From assembly GCA_001557505.1 (NCBI GenBank), contig LSAX01000007.1, forward strand, positions 2,108,001-2,172,000: DNA of 64,000 bases. The letters run 5' to 3'. The position numbers were made by a program, and so were the translations under genes. Shown piece by piece: positions 23,311-34,161 of this stretch. Numbering within the stretch: the stretch's first letter is position 1; each line of letters opens with the position of its first letter. Origin of the DNA: Reticulascus tulasneorum (Eukaryota; Ascomycota; Sordariomycetes; Glomerellales; Reticulascaceae). A model generated the notes under the pieces. That model saw only the letters and a program-made list of their open reading frames with translations, made no database searches and was not told the origin of the DNA.

Positions 23311-25086
23311 GCCTGCGGAACTAATCGAATTCAGTGCAGAGTTGACCAAGATCTAGAGACAGCATGCCCCATCTTCGTCGAGTGGTGCAGTCGTCTTTGC
23401 TGTGCCAACCAATCATCAATCAATCTAAGAAATCTGAGTTCCCGTGAAATCCCAAAGTAGATGTGCTCGTTGCTCTGGGAATCCGCTGCGCTGGTATCAA
23501 TACCAAGTCGAGCACAACGCTAACGAACCCGATTCTATGCTGATGTTGTATCTGGATGTAGCAGCAAACTCAAACATCCGAGTTCGAAGTTGGTAAACCC
23601 ATCATTCAACGCGACATCAGCATTAGATTTGCTTTCCCACCCGGTGTTGTGAGAAGAGCCTCAAGCTAGATTCGTCGAATGAAGGTTTGAATTCATGATC
23701 CAAACTCATTACACTCGTTCCCCACTCTCTAGACCTGGGCTGCTTACAGGACGGGCACGGAAAATGAAGATGAGATTTGGTTATCCGTTATCGAGTTTGG
23801 TTGTTGCTGTGGGAAAACAGACACGGAAACCAGCCGGAGACGCAGTGAGATGATACGGATTCATTGCGCTGAACCGGCGAGGCTCTGGTCTGTAGAGGCA
23901 AGCCAGGCAGCCTGAAAAGGGCAACCGCCGACATTTGGGGCTGAGACAAAGCATTGTTCATGGCCATGTTGTATGACTGGTCCGTGCTCAAAGCTCTTCC
24001 CACTCGATTGCGGTTCTCTGGCAGAAAGACAGAAGACGTCAGCAAATGGCCAAGACCTCTTCGGATATAGCAGAAGTTGTGACTGCCGATAATTTAATTA
24101 CATCTCATCTACCTCCTCTAACCTTTACTTCATTGGTTAAAAGGCGCACAATAGCAGAAAGGAATGATCATCGGCTCAAGGCCTACGAAGCGTCAAAAAC
24201 CACTACCAACAACATTTATGACTTGATACTTAGAAAGTTTTCATTCTTCTAATGTTGGCTTGATATTTATACGGAACTACTCCTACTCTATTCTTAGAGA
24301 AACCAAGTCGCATAAGTCTAATTCAAGGTATGCAATGAAGCATGCGGAACCTACTAATAATATACTGTTGGGTCAATTGTAATACGCAGGGCGAACAACA
24401 TACTTGACTGAGGCGGTAGTAACCTGACTTCGGTTCGCTTAGATGACAGAGCAACTGGACGGTCGACAGTGCACTGAAATTCTGTCCTCCGTGTCTCCTG
24501 TGCCTTTTCCTCGGAGTCAAATCCTCCTCGCGATGGCTACAGCAGCCACCCATCTTCATGCATAGCATGCAACCCGCCTGGAAAAATATGCAGCCCCTTC
24601 CATTGCCCGGAATCCCCATCCATTCACTCGACCAGCCCACCCTCCGACATGCAGTGCTGCAGACGGCCATGGATGTCGTCCCAACCAGACCACCCGATGA
24701 CGGCATTATCACAGGTCACGTTTCGCAGTGTTCTTCACTCGATGCTGGCGATGCGGCTCAAAGCCCCTCTTTTGCGCAATCTGGTTATCAGGGCTGATAT
24801 CAGAGACCAAGGCTCCCGTCCAATGGCGGGCCGGCTGGGTTGGCGGACGCAGCGAACAGCACATCCCATCAAGCCCGCCGCTCTGCCCACTGTGGCTTTC
24901 TGATTGTGCCATGTCGGCAGATAAATACGCTCCCCCGGGGAGTGGAACCTTAACTGTTGGCTATCGGCGCAGCACTTCGAAATCAAACATCCCAACTTTG
25001 GGAGTTAGACTACGCAATCGCACCGCCTCGTCTCACCCGTTGGATAGGAAGCCGAATTTGCCTGCAGTTCGCCCAATCGCGAAATT
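23311..25086. other. Long intergenic stretch, no gene supported
   Basis: About 1.8 kb upstream of the HET pseudogene and of the small 74-residue gene. Several 60-130 codon open frames overlap each other without motifs. I see no transposon ends or tandem repeats. Confidence 0.5.
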
Positions 25087-25491
25087 ATGATATACGATAC
25101 CGTCACATCCTATAAGCTTTGGCAGGCCGACCTAGAAAAACACCTCAAGGATACGGTGTTCAAGAATGATGCTGAGAAGGATGACATTAAAGTCACGGTT
25201 CGTGCCTTGCACCTCTTGCCGCCGTTGCGGCGACTGCCATCTGCGTGAGTAGAGTAGCTTGCGCGAGCTACGACTGACATCAAGCGCAGGTCAAGGGGAC
25301 GGCCGAGTACCTCCTTAAGATTCCTCGCTACCTGACGAGTGTGAGTACAAAGGAGACCATAGCTTGCTCTACTTGCCTCTTCTCCCCGCACCTCATCAGT
25401 CAGCTGACCATGGGTTCTCATCCTTTAGGATGAGAAGCAAACCATTTATGCAAAAGTTCGATATGTGGTGGTGGATGATGACAGCGATTAG
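25087..25491 (+). CDS. Small hypothetical protein, 74 aa, three exons
   Basis: Exons 25087..25197, 25290..25340 and 25429..25491; each is a multiple of three, so both introns are phase 0 (GTTCGT...GCGCAG and GTGAGT...CTTTAG). The product begins MIYDTVTSYKLWQADLEKHL, continues KDDIKVTVKGTAEYLLKIP and ends VRYVVVDDDSD. It reads as a small charged alpha/beta domain with no signal peptide or membrane segment. An in-frame stop shortly upstream of the ATG supports this start. I do not recognise the family. Evidence is the consistent splicing and coding-like composition; transcription is not shown. Confidence 0.55.
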
Positions 25492-26318
25492 GCAGTGCCG
25501 ACGGCAGACTGGATTTTTGGAACAAGTTACGCGTTTTGCTTGACGGCGCGACGCCATTGTCGCAGCCGCGAAGGGAGGCAAACCATGCGTGGAAATAAGT
25601 GCGGTGGCGATGCGCGGGTGGTGGAGATGGCCACCCAGTGGCTCACCTGTTGTTGGTCCTCCATTGACCGGGTTAAGTACATAACATGCTTTGGCTGTTG
25701 AGCAGAATGTTTCGGACGTGGGTCGTATTAGCATTTTATGAAAGCTTATTTATCGCACCTGAATCGATCTCCTTTGCCCAGTCTCGTCGTATGATTACAG
25801 AGCTTGGCCCTTTTTACACATCGCCAAACGCCCCAATTCCGGGGATGTGGGGCTATGCTGCTGGGCGGCACAGGGGCTTTGGCCGAATGACAAAGGTACC
25901 CTGGCCCGAATCAAAGTCACCAGAAGGGGAGCTGATGTTTTCGCCCCAGGCCAACCACCTGACCCCAGGCTTTCGACCATGATTCAACCAAATTTAGCTA
26001 GGCATCCTTGCAGTTCGTCTTTGTCTTGCCGCGCTAAAATGCCTCGCGAAATCCCTTGGTTCGGGATGGCTGCGAGGCGAGAATATCTAAACAGCCCAAC
26101 TCGCCCCACTCCTCATGAGGCTCGTTAGACTTACATGTTTAATGGTATTGGAATGTTGAGCCCAACGCAGACACTATCAGTGTAACGAAGCATAGCTCTT
26201 ATAATATGAGCAGCTTTGGATCGCCAAACTTCGATATCTGAGTGTCAACTACCGAAGGGAAGGTGTTCAAGCTGGGCATGCAAAATTTGGAGCTGACTGC
26301 ACAACGCCAGCTTTCGGC
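25492..26318. other. Intergenic, nothing recognised
   Basis: 3' flank of the small gene and promoter of the CorA-like gene. No supportable feature. Confidence 0.5.
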
Positions 26319-28464
26319 ATGACAAACACTCATGACATCCAGACGCAGTTCTTGGAGGAATGCCAGAAGGCAGATACGTATCCAAGGAATTCTCTTCGCA
26401 CACAGAAGTTCGAGCACACCCTACAGCGGTTGAATGAAAGGCTGCTCGGAGGTGAGATATTTCATGAGAGTAGGCGATCGATCAGTATACTCGACCGAGT
26501 GGAGAATGATGATGGTATGGGCTTCTCGATTAAACCGTACAATGGTGGTGCTGACAAATTTACGAATCCTAGTGTACCAACCGCTTTTATGGATCAAGTC
26601 CGACTCAATGGACGAGCTTGGCCGTTGCATGAATGGTCAGACTAAGGATCCTCATGAGAGATTTGTGTATGTCTCTGTCTCTTCCACGATGATATCGGAT
26701 CTCATTTACCTTAAGTTACTTTATGGAATTCTGACTAATTTATTCCAGGTTCCTACAAACGGCTAGCTCACGCGGCCCGTTGTGTTGCTCCAGAGAACAT
26801 CTCACACACATAGCCACCTATCATCAAATAATGCCCTCTGCTCTAGATTTGCTGTTCGAACTCCGACTGCGAGACAAGGCACTCTCAACAACTCTATTTC
26901 GTCATGAGGATTTTCTTAGCAAGTCCAACCTCAAATTTGCGCTACCCAATCAAGGACGATCGGGAGTCCTGATACAGCACGCCTTCAACATCGTGGCGTT
27001 CGAGTATGAGAAGAACCCTAACGAGTATGACTGGCCGTTAAGGCATGTAACGGCTTATCACTCATTTGACATCAAGACAGGCAGGTCCTTCTGGATGGTT
27101 GTGAAAGGCGACAAGGTCATGCGTAAAAGGGTCACCGCGGCCGCGACCGCATTTCAAGAAAGAAACCCCGAAAGGTCGAAGACAGTCGAAGGCTCCTTTG
27201 TCGCCGCATTAGGGATTCACCTTTTACTTCTTGAGTGGAGCACAGAGTTTCTAGCCCAATACATAGACTCGCTCGAAATACGACCGCAGAGGGCGGCAGC
27301 GAATGTTAAGCACATTCCAGTTGCACAGCTGGTCAATGACATCCCAATTCACCAATCTGTTCCAAGGCGGCCAACGCTCGAAGGGGGCAAACAGTCTCGT
27401 CGAAGCACCGGGATATCGGCAGCATCGCCGCGGTCCCAGCTTGGAACTTTCGGGAGAGCCTTTAGCAACCTCTCGCGAATCGCCTCGGGTTTCAACACTC
27501 GCACCGACCTCCAGACCTCGCAGCTCAGCGAGCTAGAAAGCCATGCAAATGGGAACGGGCACCTTGTAGAGCCTGTGCGAGTCAAGAACGTCAAAATTGA
27601 AGACATTTTCTCTTATGACGAATTGCAAACCTTACACCAGGTTGCGGATGAGCTGGGGAAGGCTGGCATGGTGATTGACCAGAATAAGAGAGTGCTCGCA
27701 GAGCTGAGAGAGAATTACGCCGCTATTACCACATCTGAAGAGTTCAGAGAGTATGTAGACATAGCTTCGTGCCAAGCAGAGATTTCGGGGTTTGTACAAC
27801 AGGTCAGGAGCTTGGAGGGTGACCTGGAAAATCACCAGAGCCGCACTAAAACGCTTTTGCGCAGCTTAGAGAAGGATGTAGAGTTTGTAAGTTCGCGATT
27901 GGTGAGTTCACGCTGTCTCCGTATCGGGCACTGACGACAATGCAACAGTTCCACGGTATCCTTCAGTACCAGAGCATGCAGACCGGCGAATTCTTTGCCA
28001 AGTCGGCACAGGTTTCGGCCGTCACAATGGAAGAACTAACACACAAAATGCACGAAATCGCCCTGAAGACGGAGCAAGAGACGGTGTCGATGCATATTAT
28101 CACCGGCCTCACCCTCGTCTTCCTCCCGGGCACCTTTGTTGCTGTAAGATATGGCATGCCATTGTTATACGCATGGGTATTGTCCGTCCTAACCAAGTGC
28201 CAGACATTTTTCAGCAGCGATGTCGTTGACTTCAACAAAAACCGAGGGACCGGGAGCATCGGGGACTGGGTGACCAACAAATCCGCGCTGAAGCTGTTCC
28301 TTGCTATGTGTCTCCCGCTCATGTTTCTCACTTTGTCGATATGGTCGGTGGCATATATAATCACAAGAAGGAATCATCGGCTGGATCTGCACCCGGAAGT
28401 AGAAGATTTGAACTTGGAAAAGGGACCGCTAGCCTCAGGAGGCTTGAATACTCAGCTTGTTTAA
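26319..28464 (+). CDS. CorA-like transporter-fold membrane protein, 627 aa
   Basis: Exons 26319..26514, 26573..26666, 26749..27886, 27949..28143 and 28204..28464. The N-terminal half has the fungal CorA-like pattern: FLQTASSRGPLCCSREHL, THIATYHQIMPSALDLLFEL, then LRHVTAYHSFDIKTGRSFWM. A long helical region (IEDIFSYDELQTLHQVADEL to LRSLEKDVEF) resembles the CorA stalk. After HGILQYQSMQ and TMEELTHKMHEIA comes a first TM segment, SMHIITGLTLVFLPGTFVA, and a second, LKLFLAMCLPLMFLTLSIW. The canonical CorA GMN motif is not seen, so ion transport is uncertain; fungal relatives are often encoded near HET genes. The last intron (28144..28203) is 60 nt and stop-free, so retention would add 20 residues. 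Confidence 0.82.
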
Positions 28465-28739
28465 AATGCGGCCTGGAATGTTGCACAGCGCTGCTCTCGT
28501 GGGCTCTGGTTCACCGTCATGTAATTACGAAAACCAACTCGGGCTTGTTGGTTGTCATAAATGTGAGATTAGTGTGTAAGTTCTAGAATACAAAAGTTGG
28601 AGCGCAAAACTGGAGGCACCAGTCACAGATCAAGACACACTTCATCCTGCGACAATTTTAGATTTAGGTTTAGGTTTGAGTTCTAGTTCGGCGGGAATTC
28701 TGGTCCTACGCTTGTTGCGGAGGATTACCTCAGCTAAGG

Positions 28740-28960
28740 TTACCATCGGGCGATGCATATTTCTTTTCGATAAGGTGTTATGTTGAACTCGCTCCTGTCG
28801 ATACTGATGTCATAAGAGAGGGTGGTCCGGCTCTGCCCCGACTCGGTGGCCACTGCGATGACCGCATGCTCGCACCTGGACTGCTGGGCAATCTGTGCAG
28901 CAAAATACAGTCCCAGCGTGGTTTTGCCTAGGCGAGAGCCTTCGGCAACGGGTGGCTGAG
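28740..28960 (-). pseudogene. Possible RecA/Rad51-superfamily ATPase fragment
   Basis: Reading the minus strand gives an open frame without ATG whose core is SRLGKTTLGLYFAAQIAQ followed by EHAVIAVATESGQSRT and TLSYD. This is the order Walker A (..GKTT), helix, strand with a Glu-Ser end, and R-T-R-like loop seen in Rad51/Rad57/XRCC-type proteins. The usual G-x4-GKT start is poor (EGSRLGKTT), there is no start codon, and a stop follows about 25 codons later. I read it as a short relic or a lone exon of a decayed gene. A chance match is possible. Confidence 0.3.
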
Positions 28961-29151
28961 CTAAGGTAAGTACATAGTATCTGAAGTGGAAAATCCAACC
29001 TTCCGTCTGTCCTGTGGTTGCCTTGCCGCTAAGGCGAACAATGGCAACCTGAAGAAATGGTCATCCATGCATGAGTCCCTTACCCTAAGGTAGGCAGGTA
29101 TCCGTACCTTGGGTAAGCATTTACGGTGCAAATAAAGTTAAGGTACCGTAC

Positions 29152-29170
29152 GGTAAGGTAAGGTAAGGTA
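29152..29170. repeat. GGTAA short tandem repeat
   Basis: GGTAAGGTAAGGTAAGGTA, with looser copies of TAAGGTAGG nearby (about 29090 and 29402). Confidence 0.75.
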
Positions 29171-29859
29171 GCTAAATTTTAGGCCGATTTGGGTGGTGGA
29201 CAGAGCGCGATGGGCCGAAACCCGGACAATGCATGATGGAAATAAGCACTGTACGGCAAACGGAGCTAGCTGCCATCCAACGGAGAGACTGCCTCCTGTG
29301 CGGACTGCGAGGTGGTTCGCCAATGCAACCCCACTACCAGTACCTTGCCTTGATGCCTTCCAGGCCAGATTCCCTTCTTAGTACCCGAGACAATCCATAT
29401 CTAAGGTAGGTAAGGTAGCTTAGGGAGCCTGGTGGCTGGCGACTTTAGTACCCCTCCCGAGCTCCGTGATGTGCGTTGTCAGTGTTAAATCCAATACACT
29501 TGACAAGCGCGGTCCCCAAATCCAATTGCTCGCAGTTCGCGACCAGTCCCTCTCTTACCTGCAGCACATGCCACATGCAAGACATGATGGAGGCGAGGCA
29601 TTCTCCCCTGCTGCGCATCACTTGGACAGGGTGATTACTGGGCGGTTTGACTCGGGGCACCCGCTATCATGTCTCGATGCTAGCCTCCCGCCGTGGTGAT
29701 AAGTGATTGACCACGCGCCACCACCGTGACTTCACCCCCTCCCCCCCCCTCTTTCAATGTTGACCCATCCCCCAATATCATCGCATCACTTAATAACTCT
29801 CTGTCTTGCTGTTTTGCACTTCCAGCTGTTTCCTTTCCCCCTCCTCTCAACCCCCCCGC

Positions 29860-32800
29860 ATGCACCTGAACGATGCCAACATCGTCTCTGAGCTATCGCC
29901 ATCGACGAGTCCCGGCTGCTTAGCCTCCAGTCCCACAAGGCTGAGCGAAGGGTACGGCCAGCGGCAAGCCTTTCTTGTGGCATCGCACTGGTCTCCGATG
30001 GAGGAGACGATTGCACAACGAACAAACCCCCACCCTACGCTACAATTCACTCAGTTCGCGAACGACAAGAAGCAGACGTACACAGGCAGGAATGGCAGGG
30101 ACGATCTTTCGCAGTACATCCCACTTTGTGACCTGGCCGAGTACTGGACTCACCCCAAGATCAAATCTGTCTTGAAGAGCTACAAGCCTCACATTGTGAT
30201 CGATGTCACATCCATTAAGACGAATTTCATCCGCGTATTCTCCACCCTGGTATATGTCGACAGGGTGCAATATCTCCACGTCTTCACCCAGCATGGCCTC
30301 AACGACAATCGGTTCCCTCGTGAAGCCCGCCCTAGCCAACTAAACGGTGCCATATTCGACGATTTGTTTTCCGCTTTCCTCAATTCGCAATGGATATTCT
30401 TCCCCCTCGTCCTCGACAGCTCTCAGCTTCTGGACCTGCGTATCCCGTCTGACGTGGTGCTGCCATTCTCCGCAGTGAAGAAGATCAAAGAAGGCGACGT
30501 CGCGCATATTTATATGGTCCATGTTCGCCAGCCATGCAAACATCCAGACGAGGTATATACATAGTCCCAAGCATTTACCCCTACCTACTAGTAGAACTGA
30601 CACCGTACCGACAGTTTCACTGCAACCCGTTACCGACTACCTTAGTGCTGAAAAAGTTCAAGGATCAACGATACCATAAGATGTACCAGAACGAGTGCTC
30701 GGCCCTTACAGCCCTGAAAGAACTCAAAAACGAACATATCGTAAAGTACTACGGAAGCTTCACGCAGAATGGCACGTTTAATATTCTGCTTGAGCCCGTT
30801 GATGGCGGTAACCTGTACGAGTACTTGACAAATACTCCCCGGCCGACATCGCCTGCGGACATTCGCCGATTCTGGCAGAGCGTATTCAGTGTATTGCAGG
30901 GGGTTCATGGCGTGCATCAGTTGTCGTCTACCGATGAGGAATTTGGACATTACCGCGGGTATGGTCTGCTCCGTCATTTTGCTGGTGATACTTTACCTAA
31001 TTGACGAGCTGCAGTGTTCACGAAGACATCAAACCAGACAACATTCTTCTCCAAAAGGGACCATCAGGCTCCGCATATGATTTTATCGCCATTCTTGCGG
31101 ACTTTGGTTTTAGTCACATTCGCCTTGTGCCTCCCAACGGGGCTGATCAGCTCGGCATAGACCGCCATGGAAACCAGACCTACGGTCAGTATTGTCCCGA
31201 CGACGGCGCAGGAATTGGCGTTCGGACCCATTAACTTAGTCATCTACTAATATCTAAATCTACAGGGGCTCCGGAAGCTAGCCACCATCATCGATATCTA
31301 CGAAACGGGCCAAACCGAATTAGCTCAAAGGCAGACATTTGGTCAAGTGGCTGCGTCCTCAGCGACGCCGCCAGCTGGGTGGCCTTTGGGCCACGCGGGC
31401 CGATGGAATACCACAACCAGCGAGTCGAAGCCGCTACAAATTTCGAGAACAAGGGTCACCAAGGGTGCTTTCACAACGGTCTGGATAGACTCCCAACAGT
31501 CAATGAGATGCACCAATCCATCCGTGGAACTTGCCATCCATCCGATACGATAACGACTCGTGTCATTGACCTTATAGAGACTCGCATGCTCCGGCGAAAT
31601 CCCTCGGACAGAATGTCTGCCAGGGAATTGCACGAAGAATTCCTCCAAATTCTGACGGAGAAACCTAAGCCGCCCTTAACGATTACTACAAGTTCCTTTC
31701 AAGAGATGATATCCCAGCTGGCTCGCCAGAACATTCAATCCTCTGGAGTTCACCCCCACACCCATAGACGGCTATTGTCCGAAGAAAGCATGGTATATAG
31801 CTCCGGTGATTCTTCAGATGCAGGGGGCTCGCAGTCATCGCCTGAGCCTACCAGAGACTCTTCAAGTGCGCCCACCACACCTTTACGACGCCCGGGACCG
31901 CATGCCATTGCACTAGGCAGTGACAAGAACACAGTGCACTCGTCAACTGAAGACACTTATAATAGCGGGCTTTCCCCAGTATCGGCGGCCTCACATTCCT
32001 TGTTAGTCATGTCCGAAGATTCCTTTTTCCGCTCGAGAGAGTGCAATGCATCTGTGCCCTCTGTCCCAGGGTTGAGAGAGGCCCGCCTGACCACACGCGA
32101 TGCCCATGCATGGCGGAGAGCAAAGAAGGCAGGCTTACGACCAGATGATGGGGTCGACTTGAATGTCCGACGACTGCGGAATGCGCTTGGAAACCGAGAC
32201 CATTTCTTCTTCATTGACGATTCGCCCACCATGGAGCAATTCAGGTCGGAAGTGGAAGAAATGTTTTACACTTTGGGCTATATCTCCAAGGCTATGGACA
32301 AGAACGGCATCGAGCTCGGGTTTGCCTCGACCATCAAGGAAGGAAATATTGAAACCAACGCACACGTGGGACCTCTTCTGAGTGTTCTGAAGGGCTGTAA
32401 ATATGACCAGGATGGCGGGTTTATGGAGGACAGCCTCGGGTATCTTGTTGACGACGTTATCATCAGCCGGCTACCTGAAAAGACGCAGGCACGCAGACTC
32501 TCTTTCTCGAATTCATACAAAAAACCTATTAGCGTTTTCATCTTCACAGATGGACGTTGGGGGACAGACGAAACTGCAGCATGTGGTGTCGATAAACCCA
32601 TCCGAAAACTCATGAACCAGATCAGGAGCCGCGATCTTAACCGGACGCTGGTCATGATCCAGTTTCTTCAATTCGGCAATGACGAATGGGGCAAGAAACA
32701 CTTAACCTATCTTGACGACTTCGGGAAAAGCGAAAAATTGTGAGTTCTCATCAGTCCCACTCCTTCCTTGCCTGTCACGGGATGGCTGACTAACCCATTA

Positions 32801-32903
32801 CAGAGACGTTGTCGACACGAGGTCCACGAACGGTGATGTGTGTTCCATGTTCATCGGCAGCATTAGCCAAAAACACGACGAGCAGAAGCACGAGAACCAT
32901 TAA
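29860..32903 (+). CDS. Protein kinase - von Willebrand factor A fusion protein, 926 aa
   Basis: Exons 29860..30552, 30615..30958, 31015..31184, 31266..32739 and 32804..32903. Residues 1-200 form an N-terminal region found in this fungal group (LAEYWTHPKIKSVL, then VLPFSAVKKIKEGDVAHIY). The kinase domain follows: LVLKKFKDQ (Lys about 244), HIVKYYGSF, catalytic loop HEDIKPDN with Asp about 350 (HED instead of HRD), ADFGFSHI (DFG about 375) and YGAPEA (APE about 404). A Ser-rich linker leads to a vWA-like domain with MIDAS sequence FFFIDDSPTMEQF (DxSxT) and SVFIFTDGRWG. The Gly-rich loop is poor. Probably a cytoplasmic signalling kinase; partners unknown. ATG 29860 is the first Met in frame. Confidence 0.85.
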
Positions 32904-34031
32904 ACGGCACCTGAATCATTCCCGGCCTCATTGACCCATCCTACCGTGATCCTGCTTTCAAAGCGGTCAACTCATTCACACGCTTTCCTGCCGAGGTACA
33001 GGCCGTGGAAGCATCTGAGATATTGGACGAAAATTCAGGTGAGGTGGATTCTCCGCAGAGTCCTGATACCTCCTGCGCTCACGGGCGTTTCTGCAGCGCC
33101 ACCTGAGGTAGTTGTGACCGTTTGGATCCATATTGCTGAGAGACTGAGCATCATGGAGATTTAGCAAGGCCACCGCCATTACCATATCTACCGTCATTCG
33201 CTGTCGTCATACAATGCCATTGGGAGGGCTGAAAAGAGGGCTAGACTTCGGACGTTGGAACTTAGGTGAACCATGCATATTAGGGCGTTGCTCTCACAAT
33301 TAGATTTTCTTGTAGCACGTTGCCAATACTCTTGCACCGCAAGCTGCTAGGGTATGTTACTTACGGTCCTCATTTTGACCTTCAGGTAGATATAGTCACA
33401 TATTTGACTGGCATAGTAGAGGGATAGCTCAATATCATACGGCCTTGAAGGGTCAATGCCCTCAAACTGTGTTGACTTCATTTGCGCAATTGTCTGCGCC
33501 TCCACCGCCAATAGTTACAAAAAACGAGTGCCAAGCGTGACCCATAATGCACAACCCACCAACCAGTATGAAATATTATCACTCCTGCCGAAGGATGGCA
33601 ATCGTGACCGCCTCTCACTCACTCATTTCCTTCTGCGCTTTTGCCGAGACGAAAAAACCTGTGTGGTGACTGAGATACCAGCTTTACAGGAGAGATGATC
33701 AACCCTCGGGTCATCGCACCCATATCGCCTTCCACTAGCTGCGGTGATGCCCAGCAAGTTGGTAGCTAACACATCGAGGTACTCCCATCATCAAACCATC
33801 AAATCACCAGTCAAACATCAGTTAAGAAAGATATATTTATCTAACCAGATCTTAAACCAGGCTCAGTACTGGCACAAATGTTCTGGATTGGTAGTGCAGT
33901 TCCAGATTCCCAGAACCGATGCCACAGCCATCAAAAACAGCGATTCGTAGAATTGCGAGTAACAGTATTGCATGTTTGCATACAAGGAACTGCGTTGCAC
34001 CCGACGCTGCCTACAAACGATCTCTGTGGGT
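32904..34031. other. Convergent intergenic, nothing recognised
   Basis: About 1.1 kb between the kinase-vWA gene (+) and repeat copy B beside the HET-WW gene (-). No gene supported. Confidence 0.5.
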
Positions 34032-34132
34032 TTCTTCCTCATTCGCCACAACGCACAACATCTCGCACACGACAGCGAAAGCAAATGATCATATTCATTG
34101 AGTGACACAAGCTTTAGCTACAAACAAGCTAG
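34032..34132 (-). repeat. HET-associated ~100 bp repeat, copy B
   Basis: Second copy of the element at 22447..22546, same orientation, ending at the identical ACAAACAAGCTAG boundary. It lies 29 bp downstream of the stop of the HET-WW gene. See the findings. Confidence 0.9.
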
Positions 34133-34161
34133 TCCAGATCTATTCCATAACTGGGCAAACA

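Larger units (their letters stand above)
28465..29859. other. Intergenic with GGTAAGGTA-type repeats and a possible ATPase relic
   Basis: About 1.4 kb between the CorA-like and kinase-vWA genes. It contains the RecA-like fragment at 28740..28960 (-), GGTAA-type short repeats at about 29080..29170 and 29401..29420, and a poly-C tract near 29745. Nothing else supported. Confidence 0.5.

Noticed and set aside
23788..24252. Adjacent short frames on both strands (85 and 68 codons)
   Set aside because: No motifs, no splice partners, no coding-like composition.
25686..25982. 98-codon plus-strand frame
   Set aside because: Overlaps other frames of similar size and shows no domain or signal.
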